DNA from: Rahnella aceris
GTDB lineage: Bacteria > Pseudomonadota > Gammaproteobacteria > Enterobacterales > Enterobacteriaceae
Assembly (NCBI RefSeq): GCF_011684115.1
Contig: NZ_JAADJV010000007.1
Coordinates: forward strand, 89,388 to 153,387
DNA: 64,000 bases
Direction of reading: 5' to 3'
The notes beneath the pieces are model-generated. The model was not told where the DNA came from. It saw only the letters and a list, made by a program, of their open reading frames with translations, and made no database searches. The translations under genes and the position numbers were made by a program. Positions 17,365-25,746 of the stretch are shown in pieces (position 1 is the first letter of the stretch; each line of letters begins with the position of its first letter).

Positions 17365-17589
17365 GAGTCATCGCTCTGGTACCAGAAAAACCAGGGGCGT
17401 CTGAAGGTAAACCTCTATCTGCCAGACAGCCAGGGGCAGTTGCTGGCAGGTACAGTACCTCATTCATATTGCTCCCTGATATTCCACGGTATACCGCACA
17501 TTTAATAAAAAAAATTGAATTTATAACACTTGGTCATTTAACCCTTATTGTATTAAGGTCATGTCAACACGAAATCAGGGAGGTTTATC

Positions 17590-18270
17590 GTGGCAGATAT
17601 CAATAACGTTTCAAGTGATATAGACGATGTTGCAAATAGAATTTCAGATATCATCATGTCCCCAGCCACAATTACCGGATTAATAAATGGAGCGCTTACC
17701 GTTCCTTTAGATATGGGTTACCTGGCCATAGGATATTTTGATACAGATTCCCGTTTTGCACATCAGACACAGCGTTTTCGCATGGCTGAAGCAATACATA
17801 ATGACATACTCAATTACAAGCATATAACAAATGCGGTAGAGATCATATTTAAAGAATTCGATAAATATGCTTCAGTGACCAAACAAAATAATGTCTATCG
17901 TGGCGTGGCATCCTCGATTGCCGGGCGTTTACTTACCGCGAAACTTATTGCGGTGATTGGTGCTGCTGTGCTGGCGAGAGTGTCATTTATCGGTGCACAA
18001 AGTGCCAAAAACTGGATTGGCAGGGTGACGATGATTTTGCTTATAGGGGGAATGAGTGAGCGCTCAATAAGAAAATCAGAAAGCCTTGCCATCGAAGCAC
18101 CGGAGATTTACTGGCTCCTTCGACCCCATGATTATGACCTTACCTACTTTCTTTTTGAACCCGCTGTTAAGCCGTTCATCGATGCGGTGCACATAGGTGC
18201 TACGCGCGGACAGCCTGCGTTTGACAGGATAATCGATGCTGTAGGGCGAAAACTGCATGTCACACAATAA
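17590..18270 (+). CDS. Hypothetical protein, candidate T6SS pore-forming effector
   Basis: I do not recognise this 226-residue protein with certainty. It lacks a signal peptide. Residues 1-105 are mostly polar and mixed. A hydrophobic stretch runs from about 110 to 136 (SSIAGRLLTAKLIAVIGAAV...) and a second from 142 to 154 (WIGRVTMILLIGG). The C-terminal 60 residues are amphipathic. A cytosolic protein with an internal hydrophobic hairpin, followed by a small membrane protein and an hcp gene, suggests a membrane-active effector. From memory the size and layout recall the Serratia Ssp6/Sip6 ion-selective pore pair; this is inference. The start is GTG, with AGGGAGG 7 bases upstream. Its base composition is more A+T-rich than its neighbours. 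Confidence 0.6.
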   Translation: MADINNVSSDIDDVANRISDIIMSPATITGLINGALTVPLDMGYLAIGYFDTDSRFAHQTQRFRMAEAIHNDILNYKHITNAVEIIFKEFDKYASVTKQNNVYRGVASSIAGRLLTAKLIAVIGAAVLARVSFIGAQSAKNWIGRVTMILLIGGMSERSIRKSESLAIEAPEIYWLLRPHDYDLTYFLFEPAVKPFIDAVHIGATRGQPAFDRIIDAVGRKLHVTQ

Positions 18271-18505
18271 ACCGCTTCTTGTTGTCGCAAAAGGCGCAGC
18301 GAAATGGGTGATATTTGCCGTCGTCAACGTATGGGATTTTTTTGAATCTGTGCTTTTTGTTGGCGGGTTAATCGGAAGCCTTATGCTGCCAGTTGTGTGG
18401 CCTATGAAATTCGTTTATGCCGCAGGATGGCTGGTTTGTTTCTTCTGTGTATCAAAGTGCATCGGAAAAATAGAAGGCTATAGGAAAAAAAAGCCGAAAC
18501 ATTAA
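18257..18505 (+). CDS. Small membrane protein, candidate immunity partner
   Basis: The 82-residue product has two hydrophobic segments (residues about 14-46 and 50-67) and a strongly basic C-terminus ending in Lys-Lys-Lys-Pro-Lys-His. Its ATG lies inside the preceding gene, overlapping it by 14 bp, so the two are translationally coupled, as is usual for effector-immunity pairs. An inner-membrane immunity protein would fit an ion-channel effector. No family is recognised. hcp follows after 15 bp. Confidence 0.6.
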   Translation: MSHNKPLLVVAKGAAKWVIFAVVNVWDFFESVLFVGGLIGSLMLPVVWPMKFVYAAGWLVCFFCVSKCIGKIEGYRKKKPKH

Positions 18506-18520
18506 ATTAAGGAAATAAAA

Positions 18521-19000
18521 ATGTCTAATCCTGCTTATTTGTGGTTAACGGATGAAAATGGTTCTCCTGTTATCGGAAGTTGTAATGTTCACGGGCGTGT
18601 GGGTTCTATTGAAGTGAAGTCACTTTCACACCACCTGACAGTTCCGACGGATAGAAATACTGGAAAATTGACAGGTACGCGTATTCATACACCGATATTA
18701 TTTCAAAAGGAATTTGATCGCACGACGCCAATACTTTACCGTACGATTAGTCAGGGAATTACGCTTAAATCTGCTGAGTTTAAGATGTATCACATATTAG
18801 ACGCGGGTGTAGAAGCAGAGTATTTCAACATTCGCATGGAAAATGTGAAGATCACCGGAATTACTCCTAGCCTTCATCCCGGTTCGGGAACAGGAACGCA
18901 TCTGGAAAATATTGAAATGCGCTATGAGTCAATTCAATGGAAATATGTCGATGGGAACATAATATTTAAAGACAGTTGGAATGAACGCACCGTAGCATAA
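18521..19000 (+). CDS. hcp: Orphan Hcp family type VI secretion tube protein
   Basis: Hcp forms the hexameric-ring tube fired by the type VI secretion system and carries small effectors in its lumen. The 159-residue product has typical Hcp features: the N-terminal AYLWLTDENGSPV strand, VPTDRNTGKLTGTRIHTPI, the KEFDRTTPILYRTISQGITLKSAEFKMY block and a C-terminal IQWKYVDGNIIFKDSW strand. There is no baseplate, sheath or membrane-complex gene in the window, so it must rely on a T6SS elsewhere. AAGGA lies 8 bases upstream of the ATG. It is the last gene of a compact operon with the putative effector and immunity genes. Confidence 0.88.
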   Translation: MSNPAYLWLTDENGSPVIGSCNVHGRVGSIEVKSLSHHLTVPTDRNTGKLTGTRIHTPILFQKEFDRTTPILYRTISQGITLKSAEFKMYHILDAGVEAEYFNIRMENVKITGITPSLHPGSGTGTHLENIEMRYESIQWKYVDGNIIFKDSWNERTVA

Positions 19001-19012
19001 ATCTAATAAGAT

Positions 19013-19036
19013 AAGCCGTCCTGCGGACGGTTTTTC
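19013..19036 (+). terminator. Terminator after hcp
   Basis: AGCCGTCC, a TGC loop and GGACGGTTTTT form a compact intrinsic terminator 12 bases past the hcp stop. It closes the three-gene insertion and separates it from the ugpB promoter. Confidence 0.93.
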
Positions 19037-19077
19037 CTAACGTTTAACCGGCATGAACCTCATTTTCTGCCATCTGT

Positions 19078-19132
19078 CTGTCATCCCCGCTTAACTTTCC
19101 CGTAACCTTATTGTCATTTTTCCGTGTCATTT
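19078..19132 (+). promoter_or_regulatory. Tandem PhoB boxes in front of ugpB
   Basis: Five successive 11-bp units can be laid out: CTGTCAT-CCCC, GCTTAAC-TTTC, CCGTAAC-CTTA, TTGTCAT-TTTT and CCGTGTC-ATTT. PhoB binds direct repeats of a CTGTCAT-like heptamer at 11-bp spacing, so this is a multi-site Pho box. The first and fourth units match the consensus best. It lies 71-125 bp before the ugpB start and predicts induction of ugp under phosphate starvation, as in E. coli. Confidence 0.85.
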
Positions 19133-19202
19133 TACCTCCCGACTCTACCCGGCTTACTTCAGGCTGCACTTGCAGCACACCAGCAGAATTCAGGAGACAG
19201 GC

Positions 19203-20516
19203 ATGTTCATCAACCTCAAAAAAACGGTCATTGGCACCGCGCTGACGCTGGCTTTCAGCGCCAATGCTTTCGCTGTGACAGAAATCCCTTTCTGGCACTC
19301 TATGGACGGCGAATTAGGCAAAGAAGTGAACTCGCTGGCGGACCGTTTTAACCAGACGCACCCTGATGTCAAAATCATGCCTGTCTACAAAGGCAAATAC
19401 GACGAAAGCCTGGCGGCCGGTATTGCCGCGTACCGCACCGGTAATGCGCCTGCGATTTTGCAGGTTTACGAAGTGGGCACCGCGACCATGATGGCCAGCA
19501 AAGCCATCAAACCGGTTTACGAAGTGTTCAGCGATGCAGGCATTAAAGAAGACGTTTCCCAGTTCGTGCCGACCGTTTCCGGTTATTACTCCGATTCCAA
19601 AGGCCGTCTGCTGTCCCAGCCTTTCAACAGCTCCACACCGGTGCTGTATTACAACAAAGATGCCTTTAAGAAAGCCGGTCTGAACCCGGATCAGCCGCCG
19701 AAAACCTGGCAGGATATGGCTGCGTACACCGAGAAATTGCGTGAAGCGGGCATGAAATGTGGTTACGCCAGCGGCTGGCAGGGTTGGATCCAGATTGAGA
19801 ACTTCAGTGCCTGGCACGGTCTGCCAATCGCCACCAAAAACAACGGCTTCGATGGCACCGATGCGGTTCTGGAATTCAACAAACCCGAGCAAATCAAACA
19901 CATCCAGATGCTTGAAGATATGAACAAGAAAGGTGATTTCACCTATTTTGGTCGTAAAGACGAATCCACCGCCAAGTTCTATAACGGCGATTGCGCGATG
20001 ACTACCGCGTCTTCCGGTTCACTGGCTGACATCCGTCAGTATTCTAAATTCAACTACGGCGTAGGCATGATGCCTTACGACGCAGACATCAAAGGCGCAC
20101 CGCAAAACGCCATCATCGGCGGTGCAAGCCTGTGGGTGATGAACGGCAAAGACAAAGACACCTACAAAGGCGTTGCCGAATTCCTGCAATTCCTGACCAC
20201 GCCGGAAATCGCAGCCGAATGGCATCAGAAAACCGGTTATCTGCCGGTGACGACTGCCGCGTATGAGCTGACCAGGAAAGAAGGCTTCTACGAGAAGAAC
20301 CCGGGTTCTGACGTCGCCACCCGCCAGATGCTGAACAAGCCACCGTTGCCGTTCACCAAAGGTCTGCGTCTGGGCAACATGCCTCAGATCCGTACCATCC
20401 TGGATGAAGAGCTGGAAAGCGTGTGGAGCGGCAAGAAAACGGCGAAAGAAGCGTTAGACACTGCAGTACAGCGCGGGAACTTACTGTTACGTCGCTTCGA
20501 AGCTTCTACTAAGTAA
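19203..20516 (+). CDS. ugpB: sn-Glycerol-3-phosphate ABC transporter binding protein UgpB
   Basis: UgpB is the periplasmic receptor for sn-glycerol-3-phosphate and glycerophosphodiesters. From the ATG at 19203 it is 437 residues, one less than E. coli UgpB. The signal peptide [18 protein letters not shown] ends near Ala-Phe-Ala, and the mature part begins [17 protein letters not shown], typical of the family. An upstream in-frame start at 19170 would put eleven polar residues before the signal, so it is rejected; GGAGA precedes the chosen ATG. It is first in ugpBAECQ and lies under Pho boxes. A palindromic repeat separates it from ugpA. Confidence 0.96.
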   Translation: MFINLKKTVIGTALTLAFSANAFAVTEIPFWHSMDGELGKEVNSLADRFNQTHPDVKIMPVYKGKYDESLAAGIAAYRTGNAPAILQVYEVGTATMMASKAIKPVYEVFSDAGIKEDVSQFVPTVSGYYSDSKGRLLSQPFNSSTPVLYYNKDAFKKAGLNPDQPPKTWQDMAAYTEKLREAGMKCGYASGWQGWIQIENFSAWHGLPIATKNNGFDGTDAVLEFNKPEQIKHIQMLEDMNKKGDFTYFGRKDESTAKFYNGDCAMTTASSGSLADIRQYSKFNYGVGMMPYDADIKGAPQNAIIGGASLWVMNGKDKDTYKGVAEFLQFLTTPEIAAEWHQKTGYLPVTTAAYELTRKEGFYEKNPGSDVATRQMLNKPPLPFTKGLRLGNMPQIRTILDEELESVWSGKKTAKEALDTAVQRGNLLLRRFEASTK

Positions 20517-20525
20517 TCCAGTTTT

Positions 20526-20625
20526 GCTCCCTCCCCTGCGAAGGGGAGGGCTGGGGTGGGGTATTCAAGACAACTCAGTCGCTTGCCAAACCCCCTCCCA
20601 ACCTCCCCCTTCGCAGGGGGAGGAG
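20526..20625. repeat. 100-bp palindromic intergenic repeat, copy 2 (ugpB-ugpA)
   Basis: The left unit (20526-20562) is nearly identical base for base to 12140-12177, and the right inverted unit (20588-20625) matches 12203-12239. Only the ~25-bp spacer differs. It starts 9 bp after the ugpB stop. The position between a highly needed binding protein and its permeases is the same as copy 1, which suggests selection for a stem-loop that protects the upstream mRNA or attenuates downstream transcription. Confidence 0.93.
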
Positions 20626-20698
20626 CCAAAAGCCAAATTCAAAACCAACCTGGTTTGCTCCCTTTCGGGGAGTCTTTTATATCAACGAGTAAACCATC

Positions 20699-21586
20699 AT
20701 GAGTTCACACCGTCCCGGTTTTGGTTGCAGCTGGTTGCCCTACGCGCTGGTTTTGCCGCAGCTGTTAATCACCGCGATATTCTTCCTGTGGCCTGCCGGT
20801 CAGGCGCTGTGGTATTCGGTGCAGACGCTGGATCCGTTCGGCTTATCCAGTACCTTTGCCGGTCTGACTAACTTCGTGCAGCTTTTTCAGGACTCGTACT
20901 ATCTCGATTCTTTCTACACCACGCTAAAATTCAGTTTTATGGTGGCGTTTATCGGGCTGGCCGTTTCGCTGTTTTTCGCGGCGCTGGTCGATCACGTTGT
21001 GCGCGGCAGCCGGATTTATCAGACGCTGATGATCCTGCCATACGCCGTTGCGCCTGCGGTGGCCGCCGTCTTGTGGATGTTCTTGTTCAGCCCCGGTCTG
21101 GGCCTGATTACTCATTTCCTCGGCTCGATAGGCTACAACTGGAACCACGCGCAAAACAGCGGTCAGGCGATGTTCCTGGTGGTACTGGCATCGGTCTGGA
21201 AGCAAGTCAGTTACAACTTCCTGTTCTTCCTGGCAGCGTTGCAGTCGATTCCTAAATCGCTGGTGGAAGCAGCGGCTATCGATGGCGCAGGCCCGGTTCG
21301 CCGTTTCTTCAATCTGGTATTGCCGCTGATTTCGCCGGTCAGTTTCTTCCTGCTGGTGGTCAATCTGGTGTACGCCTTCTTCGATACTTTCCCGGTGATT
21401 GATGCTGCGACGGCCGGTGGCCCGATGCAGGCGACCACCACCCTGATTTACAAAGTATATCGCGAAGGTTTCTCCGGTCTGGACTTGTCCAGTTCTGCCG
21501 CCCAGTCCGTGATTCTGATGCTGCTGGTTTGCGGCCTGACGTTCATTCAGTTTCGCTTTGTCGAGCGTAAGGTGCGTTATCAATGA
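20699..21586 (+). CDS. ugpA: sn-Glycerol-3-phosphate ABC transporter permease UgpA
   Basis: UgpA is one of two inner-membrane permease subunits of the glycerol-3-phosphate importer. The 295-residue protein has six membrane spans. The cytoplasmic EAA loop ([20 protein letters not shown] near residue 190) docks on the ATPase UgpC. It follows ugpB after 182 bp, which include the palindromic repeat. Its end overlaps ugpE by 4 bp (ATGA), a translational coupling. Confidence 0.96.
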   Translation: MSSHRPGFGCSWLPYALVLPQLLITAIFFLWPAGQALWYSVQTLDPFGLSSTFAGLTNFVQLFQDSYYLDSFYTTLKFSFMVAFIGLAVSLFFAALVDHVVRGSRIYQTLMILPYAVAPAVAAVLWMFLFSPGLGLITHFLGSIGYNWNHAQNSGQAMFLVVLASVWKQVSYNFLFFLAALQSIPKSLVEAAAIDGAGPVRRFFNLVLPLISPVSFFLLVVNLVYAFFDTFPVIDAATAGGPMQATTTLIYKVYREGFSGLDLSSSAAQSVILMLLVCGLTFIQFRFVERKVRYQ

Positions 21587-22428
21587 TTGAAAACCGCAGA
21601 GGGCTGGATATCTTCAGCCACATCATGCTGCTGCTCGGCGTGCTGGTGATCCTCTTTCCGCTGTACGTCGCGTTTGTGGCAGCGTCGCTGGACAACAAAC
21701 AGATTTTTGACGTGCCGATGACGCTGATCCCGGGCACGCACTTGTGGGAAAACATCACCACGATCTGGACGCAGGGGGCGGGTAACAGCAGTCCGGCATT
21801 CGGACGGATGCTGATCAACAGCTTCATCATGGCGATGGTCATCACCGTCGGTAAAATTTCGGTGTCGATGCTCTCGGCTTACGCCATTGTCTACTTCCGC
21901 TTTCCGCTGCGTAACCTGTTCTTCTGGCTGATTTTCATGACGCTGATGCTGCCGGTAGAAGTGCGTATTTTCCCGACCGTCCAGGTGATCGCCAATCTGC
22001 ATATGCTCGACAGTTACACCGGCCTGACGTTGCCGCTGATGGCCTCGGCGACCGCCACCTTCCTGTTCCGCCAGTTCTTTATGACCTTACCGGATGAGCT
22101 GCTGGAGGCGGCGCGTATCGACGGCGCGGGCGCGATGCGCTTCTTCTGGGACATTGTGCTGCCGCTGTCGAAAACCAATCTTGCGGCACTGTTTGTCATC
22201 ACCTTCATCTATGGCTGGAACCAATATTTATGGCCGATCCTGATCACCAGCGATGTCTCGATGGGCACGGCGGTGGCGGGGATTAAAAGCATGATTTCCT
22301 CCGGCGACGGCTCGACCCAATGGAATCAGGTGATGGCGGCCATGATCCTGACCTTATTGCCACCGCTGGCGGTGGTGCTCCTGATGCAGCGCTGGTTTGT
22401 GCGCGGTCTGGTAGACAGTGAGAAGTAA
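21583..22428 (+). CDS. ugpE: sn-Glycerol-3-phosphate ABC transporter permease UgpE
   Basis: UgpE pairs with UgpA to form the translocation path. The 281-residue protein has six spans, with the EAA loop [20 protein letters not shown] near residue 170. It overlaps ugpA by 4 bp and is followed after 6 bp by ugpC. Length equals that of E. coli UgpE. Confidence 0.96.
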   Translation: MIENRRGLDIFSHIMLLLGVLVILFPLYVAFVAASLDNKQIFDVPMTLIPGTHLWENITTIWTQGAGNSSPAFGRMLINSFIMAMVITVGKISVSMLSAYAIVYFRFPLRNLFFWLIFMTLMLPVEVRIFPTVQVIANLHMLDSYTGLTLPLMASATATFLFRQFFMTLPDELLEAARIDGAGAMRFFWDIVLPLSKTNLAALFVITFIYGWNQYLWPILITSDVSMGTAVAGIKSMISSGDGSTQWNQVMAAMILTLLPPLAVVLLMQRWFVRGLVDSEK

Positions 22429-22434
22429 ACTGAA

Positions 22435-23508
22435 ATGGCAAATTTGAAATTACAGGCAGTGACCAAATCCTACGACGGCAAAAACCAGATTATCCAGAGT
22501 ATTGATCTGGATGTCGCCGACGGCGAATTCATCGTGATGGTCGGGCCGTCGGGCTGCGGAAAATCCACCCTGCTGCGTATGGTGGCCGGGCTGGAGCGCA
22601 CTACCTCCGGTGATATCTATATCAACGACCAGCGCGTCACCGAACTGGAACCGAAAGATCGCGGTATTGCGATGGTGTTCCAGAACTATGCGCTGTATCC
22701 GCATATGAGCGTGTTCGACAACATGGCATATGGCCTGAAAATTCGCGGCTTCGGTAAAGCGCAGATCCTCGCCCGCGTCGAGGAAGCGGCCCGTATTCTT
22801 GAACTCGGCCCGTTGCTGAAACGCAAACCGCGTGAGCTTTCCGGCGGGCAGCGTCAGCGTGTAGCGATGGGACGCGCTATCGTGCGTGAACCGGCGGTAT
22901 TCCTGTTTGATGAACCGCTGTCCAATCTCGACGCTAAACTGCGTGTGCAGATGCGCCTTGAACTGCAACAGCTTCACCGCCGTTTGCGTACCACCAGTTT
23001 GTACGTCACGCACGATCAGGTCGAAGCCATGACGCTGGCGGAACGCGTGATCGTGATGAACAAAGGCATTGCCGAACAAATCGGTACGCCGTCTGAAGTT
23101 TACCGCCGTCCGGCAAGTCTGTTTGTTGCCAGCTTTATCGGCTCTCCGGCCATGAATTTATTGCCGGGCCAGCTGACCACTGATGGTACATCGCTGGTAA
23201 TGGAAGACGGATTCGAACTGCCGCTGCCGGTTCCACGCCCGGAATGGGGAGGCCGCGAACTGACAGTGGGCATCCGTCCTGAACATATTCATCTGACTGA
23301 TGATTCGCAGAAGGGGATCCCGATGGTGCTGAATACGCTGGAACTGCTGGGCGCGGATAATCTGGCGCACGGCAAACTGGCGGACAGCGGTGTCGTGGTG
23401 CGTTTGTCGCATGAAGTGTTCCCGACAGCAGGCTCGTTGTTGCGCTTGGATTTCCCGGCGAAAGCGTTACACTTTTTCGATACTCACAGCGGATTACGGA
23501 TGGAATAA
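22435..23508 (+). CDS. ugpC: sn-Glycerol-3-phosphate ABC transporter ATPase UgpC
   Basis: UgpC energises glycerol-3-phosphate uptake. The 357-residue MalK-type ATPase has Walker [13 protein letters not shown] near residue 37, a Q-loop in [11 protein letters not shown], the signature [13 protein letters not shown], Walker [17 protein letters not shown] and the switch His in YVTHD. A C-terminal TOBE/OB regulatory domain follows from about residue 235 ([20 protein letters not shown]). In E. coli this subunit is inhibited by internal phosphate. ugpQ starts 2 bp after its stop. Confidence 0.96.
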   Translation: MANLKLQAVTKSYDGKNQIIQSIDLDVADGEFIVMVGPSGCGKSTLLRMVAGLERTTSGDIYINDQRVTELEPKDRGIAMVFQNYALYPHMSVFDNMAYGLKIRGFGKAQILARVEEAARILELGPLLKRKPRELSGGQRQRVAMGRAIVREPAVFLFDEPLSNLDAKLRVQMRLELQQLHRRLRTTSLYVTHDQVEAMTLAERVIVMNKGIAEQIGTPSEVYRRPASLFVASFIGSPAMNLLPGQLTTDGTSLVMEDGFELPLPVPRPEWGGRELTVGIRPEHIHLTDDSQKGIPMVLNTLELLGADNLAHGKLADSGVVVRLSHEVFPTAGSLLRLDFPAKALHFFDTHSGLRME

Positions 23509-23510
23509 AC

Positions 23511-24251
23511 ATGAAAGCCTGGCCATATCCTCGCATTGTGGCACATCGTGGTGGCGGCGCACTGGCACCGGAAAATACACTGGCAGCCATCGACACGGGC
23601 GCCAGATACGGTCACACCATGATCGAATTTGACGCCAAACTGGCGCAAGGCGGGGAAATCTTCCTGTTGCATGACGATACCCTGAACCGCACCAGCAACG
23701 GCTGGGGCGTGGCCGGTGAATTGCCGTGGGAAAAACTCGAAAAGCTCGATGCCGGTAACTGGTACAGCGCCGCTTTTAAAGGCGAGAAATTACCGCTGCT
23801 GGCGCAGGTAGCCGAACGCTGTGCGCGCCATCACATGATGGTGAATATTGAGATCAAACCCACCACCGGAACCGATGAGAAAACCGGCACCGACGTCGCG
23901 CTGGCCGCCCGGGAGTTGTGGAAAGATCAGGCCGTTCCGCCGTTGCTTTCCTCGTTTGAATTCGACGCGCTGGTTGCCGCCAAAAAAGCCGCACCGGAAT
24001 TACCGCGTGGCTTGCTGATCGACGAATGGCACGAAAACTGGAAAGCGCTGACTGACGAACTGGAATGCGTTTCCCTGCATCTTAATCACAAATTGCTCAA
24101 CGAAGAACGGGTTAAAGCCATCAAAGACGCCGGGCTGCATATTCTGGTGTACACGGTGAATAATCCGGCGCGTGCCCGCGAATTGCTGGGCTGGGGCGTG
24201 GACTGTATTTGTACCGATAAGATTGATGTGATCGGGCCGGATTTTATCTGA
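23511..24251 (+). CDS. ugpQ: Cytoplasmic glycerophosphodiester phosphodiesterase UgpQ
   Basis: UgpQ hydrolyses glycerophosphodiesters that enter through UgpBAEC into glycerol-3-phosphate and an alcohol. The 246-residue protein has the GDPD signature: the catalytic His-Arg in [19 protein letters not shown], the metal-binding Glu-Phe-Asp, the second His in [13 protein letters not shown], and MVNIEIKP. There is no signal peptide, as expected for the cytosolic enzyme. It is last in the ugp operon and a strong hairpin follows. Confidence 0.96.
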   Translation: MKAWPYPRIVAHRGGGALAPENTLAAIDTGARYGHTMIEFDAKLAQGGEIFLLHDDTLNRTSNGWGVAGELPWEKLEKLDAGNWYSAAFKGEKLPLLAQVAERCARHHMMVNIEIKPTTGTDEKTGTDVALAARELWKDQAVPPLLSSFEFDALVAAKKAAPELPRGLLIDEWHENWKALTDELECVSLHLNHKLLNEERVKAIKDAGLHILVYTVNNPARARELLGWGVDCICTDKIDVIGPDFI

Positions 24252-24258
24252 CAGGAAT

Positions 24259-24285
24259 AAGGCGCGGATCCCGCGCCTTAATTAT
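24259..24285 (+). terminator. Terminator of the ugp operon
   Basis: AAGGCGCGG, an ATC loop and CCGCGCCTT form a perfect 9-bp stem followed by AATTATTTT, 7 bases past ugpQ. The symmetrical A and T flanks may also let it end the convergent lipoprotein transcript. Confidence 0.88.
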
Positions 24286-24302
24286 TTTACCGCTGAGAAT
24301 AC

Positions 24303-24977
24303 TCAGTGTTTGAGCAGGCGCGGGAGTTGGTTATCCAGTTCCAGCAGGCAGGAATCCATATATTTCTCTGTGGTTTTGGTGACCAGCGCATAGTTATTTT
24401 CCTGCCAGTCAGCAAGCGGGGCGGTCACGACAGTTGGCGTACATTCTGCAATAACCCATGCGGAGAACATATTCGCATCTTCAGGCTTTTTATAGAATTT
24501 AATGGTGTAACGCAACTCGTAGTCCGAGTTGGCGCTGGAGAGGTCTTTATAAACCAGTAACCACTGTGCAGCCACAATATTCAGATTGTTTTTATACTGA
24601 TAGCCGTTGCCATTTTTTTGCAGCCAGTTTGTGATGAGCGGCCTGGCCCGGGGTGTCAGATAGTTTTTCGTCGGTTCAGGCAGGGTTTTGATTTCAGACC
24701 CTTTCAGGTTTTCCTTACTGAAGGTATTCACGGCAATACCGCCGGCAAGCACAGAAGTCAGGACATTAAGTCCAACGCCCGCAGCGGTGTAAGAGGGCGT
24801 GACTTCACGCAAATACACATCAGGCGAGCGGTTATTATTCATATCTGCCGAGGCAAAACCTGAGTACAGGCCAATAGTGCTGCCATTGGCGGCAGAGATC
24901 TTTTCAGATTGGGTCGTCGCACAGGCGGATAATAATAAACTGGCAGCAACTACGGTAATTCCTGTTGAAACTTTCAT
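24303..24977 (-). CDS. Hypothetical outer-membrane lipoprotein
   Basis: I do not recognise this 224-residue protein. Its first 19 residues form a lipoprotein signal with lipobox Leu-Ser-Ala-Cys (residues 16-19), and Ala at +2 predicts sorting to the outer membrane. Residues about 70-85 (AAGVGLNVLTSVLAGGIAV) are hydrophobic and glycine-rich. The remainder is mixed alpha/beta, with a Cys pair (ECTPTV and DSCLLEL) that could form a disulfide. It is a single gene between ugpQ and a YhhA-like gene. A role in the envelope is all that can be inferred. Confidence 0.75.
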   Translation of the reverse strand: MKVSTGITVVAASLLLSACATTQSEKISAANGSTIGLYSGFASADMNNNRSPDVYLREVTPSYTAAGVGLNVLTSVLAGGIAVNTFSKENLKGSEIKTLPEPTKNYLTPRARPLITNWLQKNGNGYQYKNNLNIVAAQWLLVYKDLSSANSDYELRYTIKFYKKPEDANMFSAWVIAECTPTVVTAPLADWQENNYALVTKTTEKYMDSCLLELDNQLPRLLKH

Positions 24978-25203
24978 GCAATAATTTCCCTTTTAATTTT
25001 ATAAAGCACTATTAATGCGTCTTCAGGTGCGGATCCTGTTTTATTAGCCGCGCTGATTCAGGGGCAGAAAGACTTTATTCTTATCGGTCGGGAATAATAA
25101 AAGCATTAATAATAAATGCAAGGGGAGGGATATTTTTATTGTTTCTGGTGGTGATATTACCGGAGGTAAATAGTCAGTACAGCATTACGGCGATGAGGAA
25201 TTT

Positions 25204-25222
25204 AAGAGGCACTGAGTGCCTC
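25204..25222 (-). terminator. Terminator of the yhhA-like gene
   Basis: GAGGCAC, a TGA loop and GTGCCTC form a perfect 7-bp stem 8 bases past the stop codon of the yhhA-like gene. On the minus strand it is followed by TTAAATT. It is a modest terminator. Confidence 0.6.
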
Positions 25223-25230
25223 CCGGAATA

Positions 25231-25533
25231 TTAAGGTGTCTGATTCAGCTTCTGCCCCAGCGTTTGATTATTCTGCTGGATCTGCAATCGTTGCTGATTG
25301 CTCTGGATTTGCGACTTCAGCTTGAGCTGCTGTTGTTGCTGGCTGGTGCGTAAATCCTGCTCCTGCTGACGTTTCTGCATTTGCTGATTGTTTTGCTGTT
25401 GTTGTTGCATGCGCTGTTGCGACGGATTGGTCAGCAACGGATCGTTAGGGTTCGGCACCTTTTCGACTGCACTGGCGGTCTGAACGGCAAACAGCAGCGG
25501 CAGCGCGGCGAGCATTCCATATAAACATTTCAT
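25231..25533 (-). CDS. yhhA: Glutamine-rich secreted protein, YhhA-like (DUF2756)
   Basis: The 100-residue product has a signal peptide (MKCLYGMLAALPLLFAVQTASA) and a mature part dominated by glutamine, from about residue 42 to 90. It resembles E. coli YhhA in its N-terminal NPNDPLLTNPSQQRMQ stretch and composition, and yhhA is also near ugpQ there. It is shorter than E. coli YhhA (about 146 residues). No function is known; low-complexity composition limits homology confidence. Confidence 0.7.
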   Translation of the reverse strand: MKCLYGMLAALPLLFAVQTASAVEKVPNPNDPLLTNPSQQRMQQQQQNNQQMQKRQQEQDLRTSQQQQQLKLKSQIQSNQQRLQIQQNNQTLGQKLNQTP

Positions 25534-25642
25534 CAGTTCATCCTCCGTTTCCAGTCATACGTTAAGTGTATGCCATCATGCCCCCGGACGGGGTATTTGA
25601 GCGCACGTTTCCCTCAAAGCGTGGTATTGCTCTCGTTTGCTC

Positions 25643-25688
25643 TATAATTGAACAGATGTAAACCACCTTCACACTTCGTGGTTTTCCC
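25643..25688 (+). promoter_or_regulatory. bioP promoter with BirA-like operator
   Basis: A -10 hexamer TATAAT lies at 25643-25648. Beginning about 8 bp downstream is ATGTAAACC (25656-25664), 15 bp of spacer, and GGTTTTCCC (25680-25688). The BirA (biotin repressor) box consensus is TTGTAAACC-N14-16-GGTTTACAA. The left half matches 8 of 9 and the right half 6 of 9, at a permitted spacing. It overlaps the expected transcription start of the biotin transporter gene, so repression by BirA with biotinyl-AMP is plausible. Confidence 0.6.
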
Positions 25689-25746
25689 CATTCCGTTACA
25701 ATCGTGCATCTTTCACACTTATCACTGACAACAGGGCTCAATTGCC

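Noticed and set aside
25231..25533. CAG/CTG-like tandem repeat suggested by the Gln-rich region
   Set aside because: Codons are mixed and the translation continues a signal-peptide-bearing protein, so it is a low-complexity coding region, not a DNA repeat.
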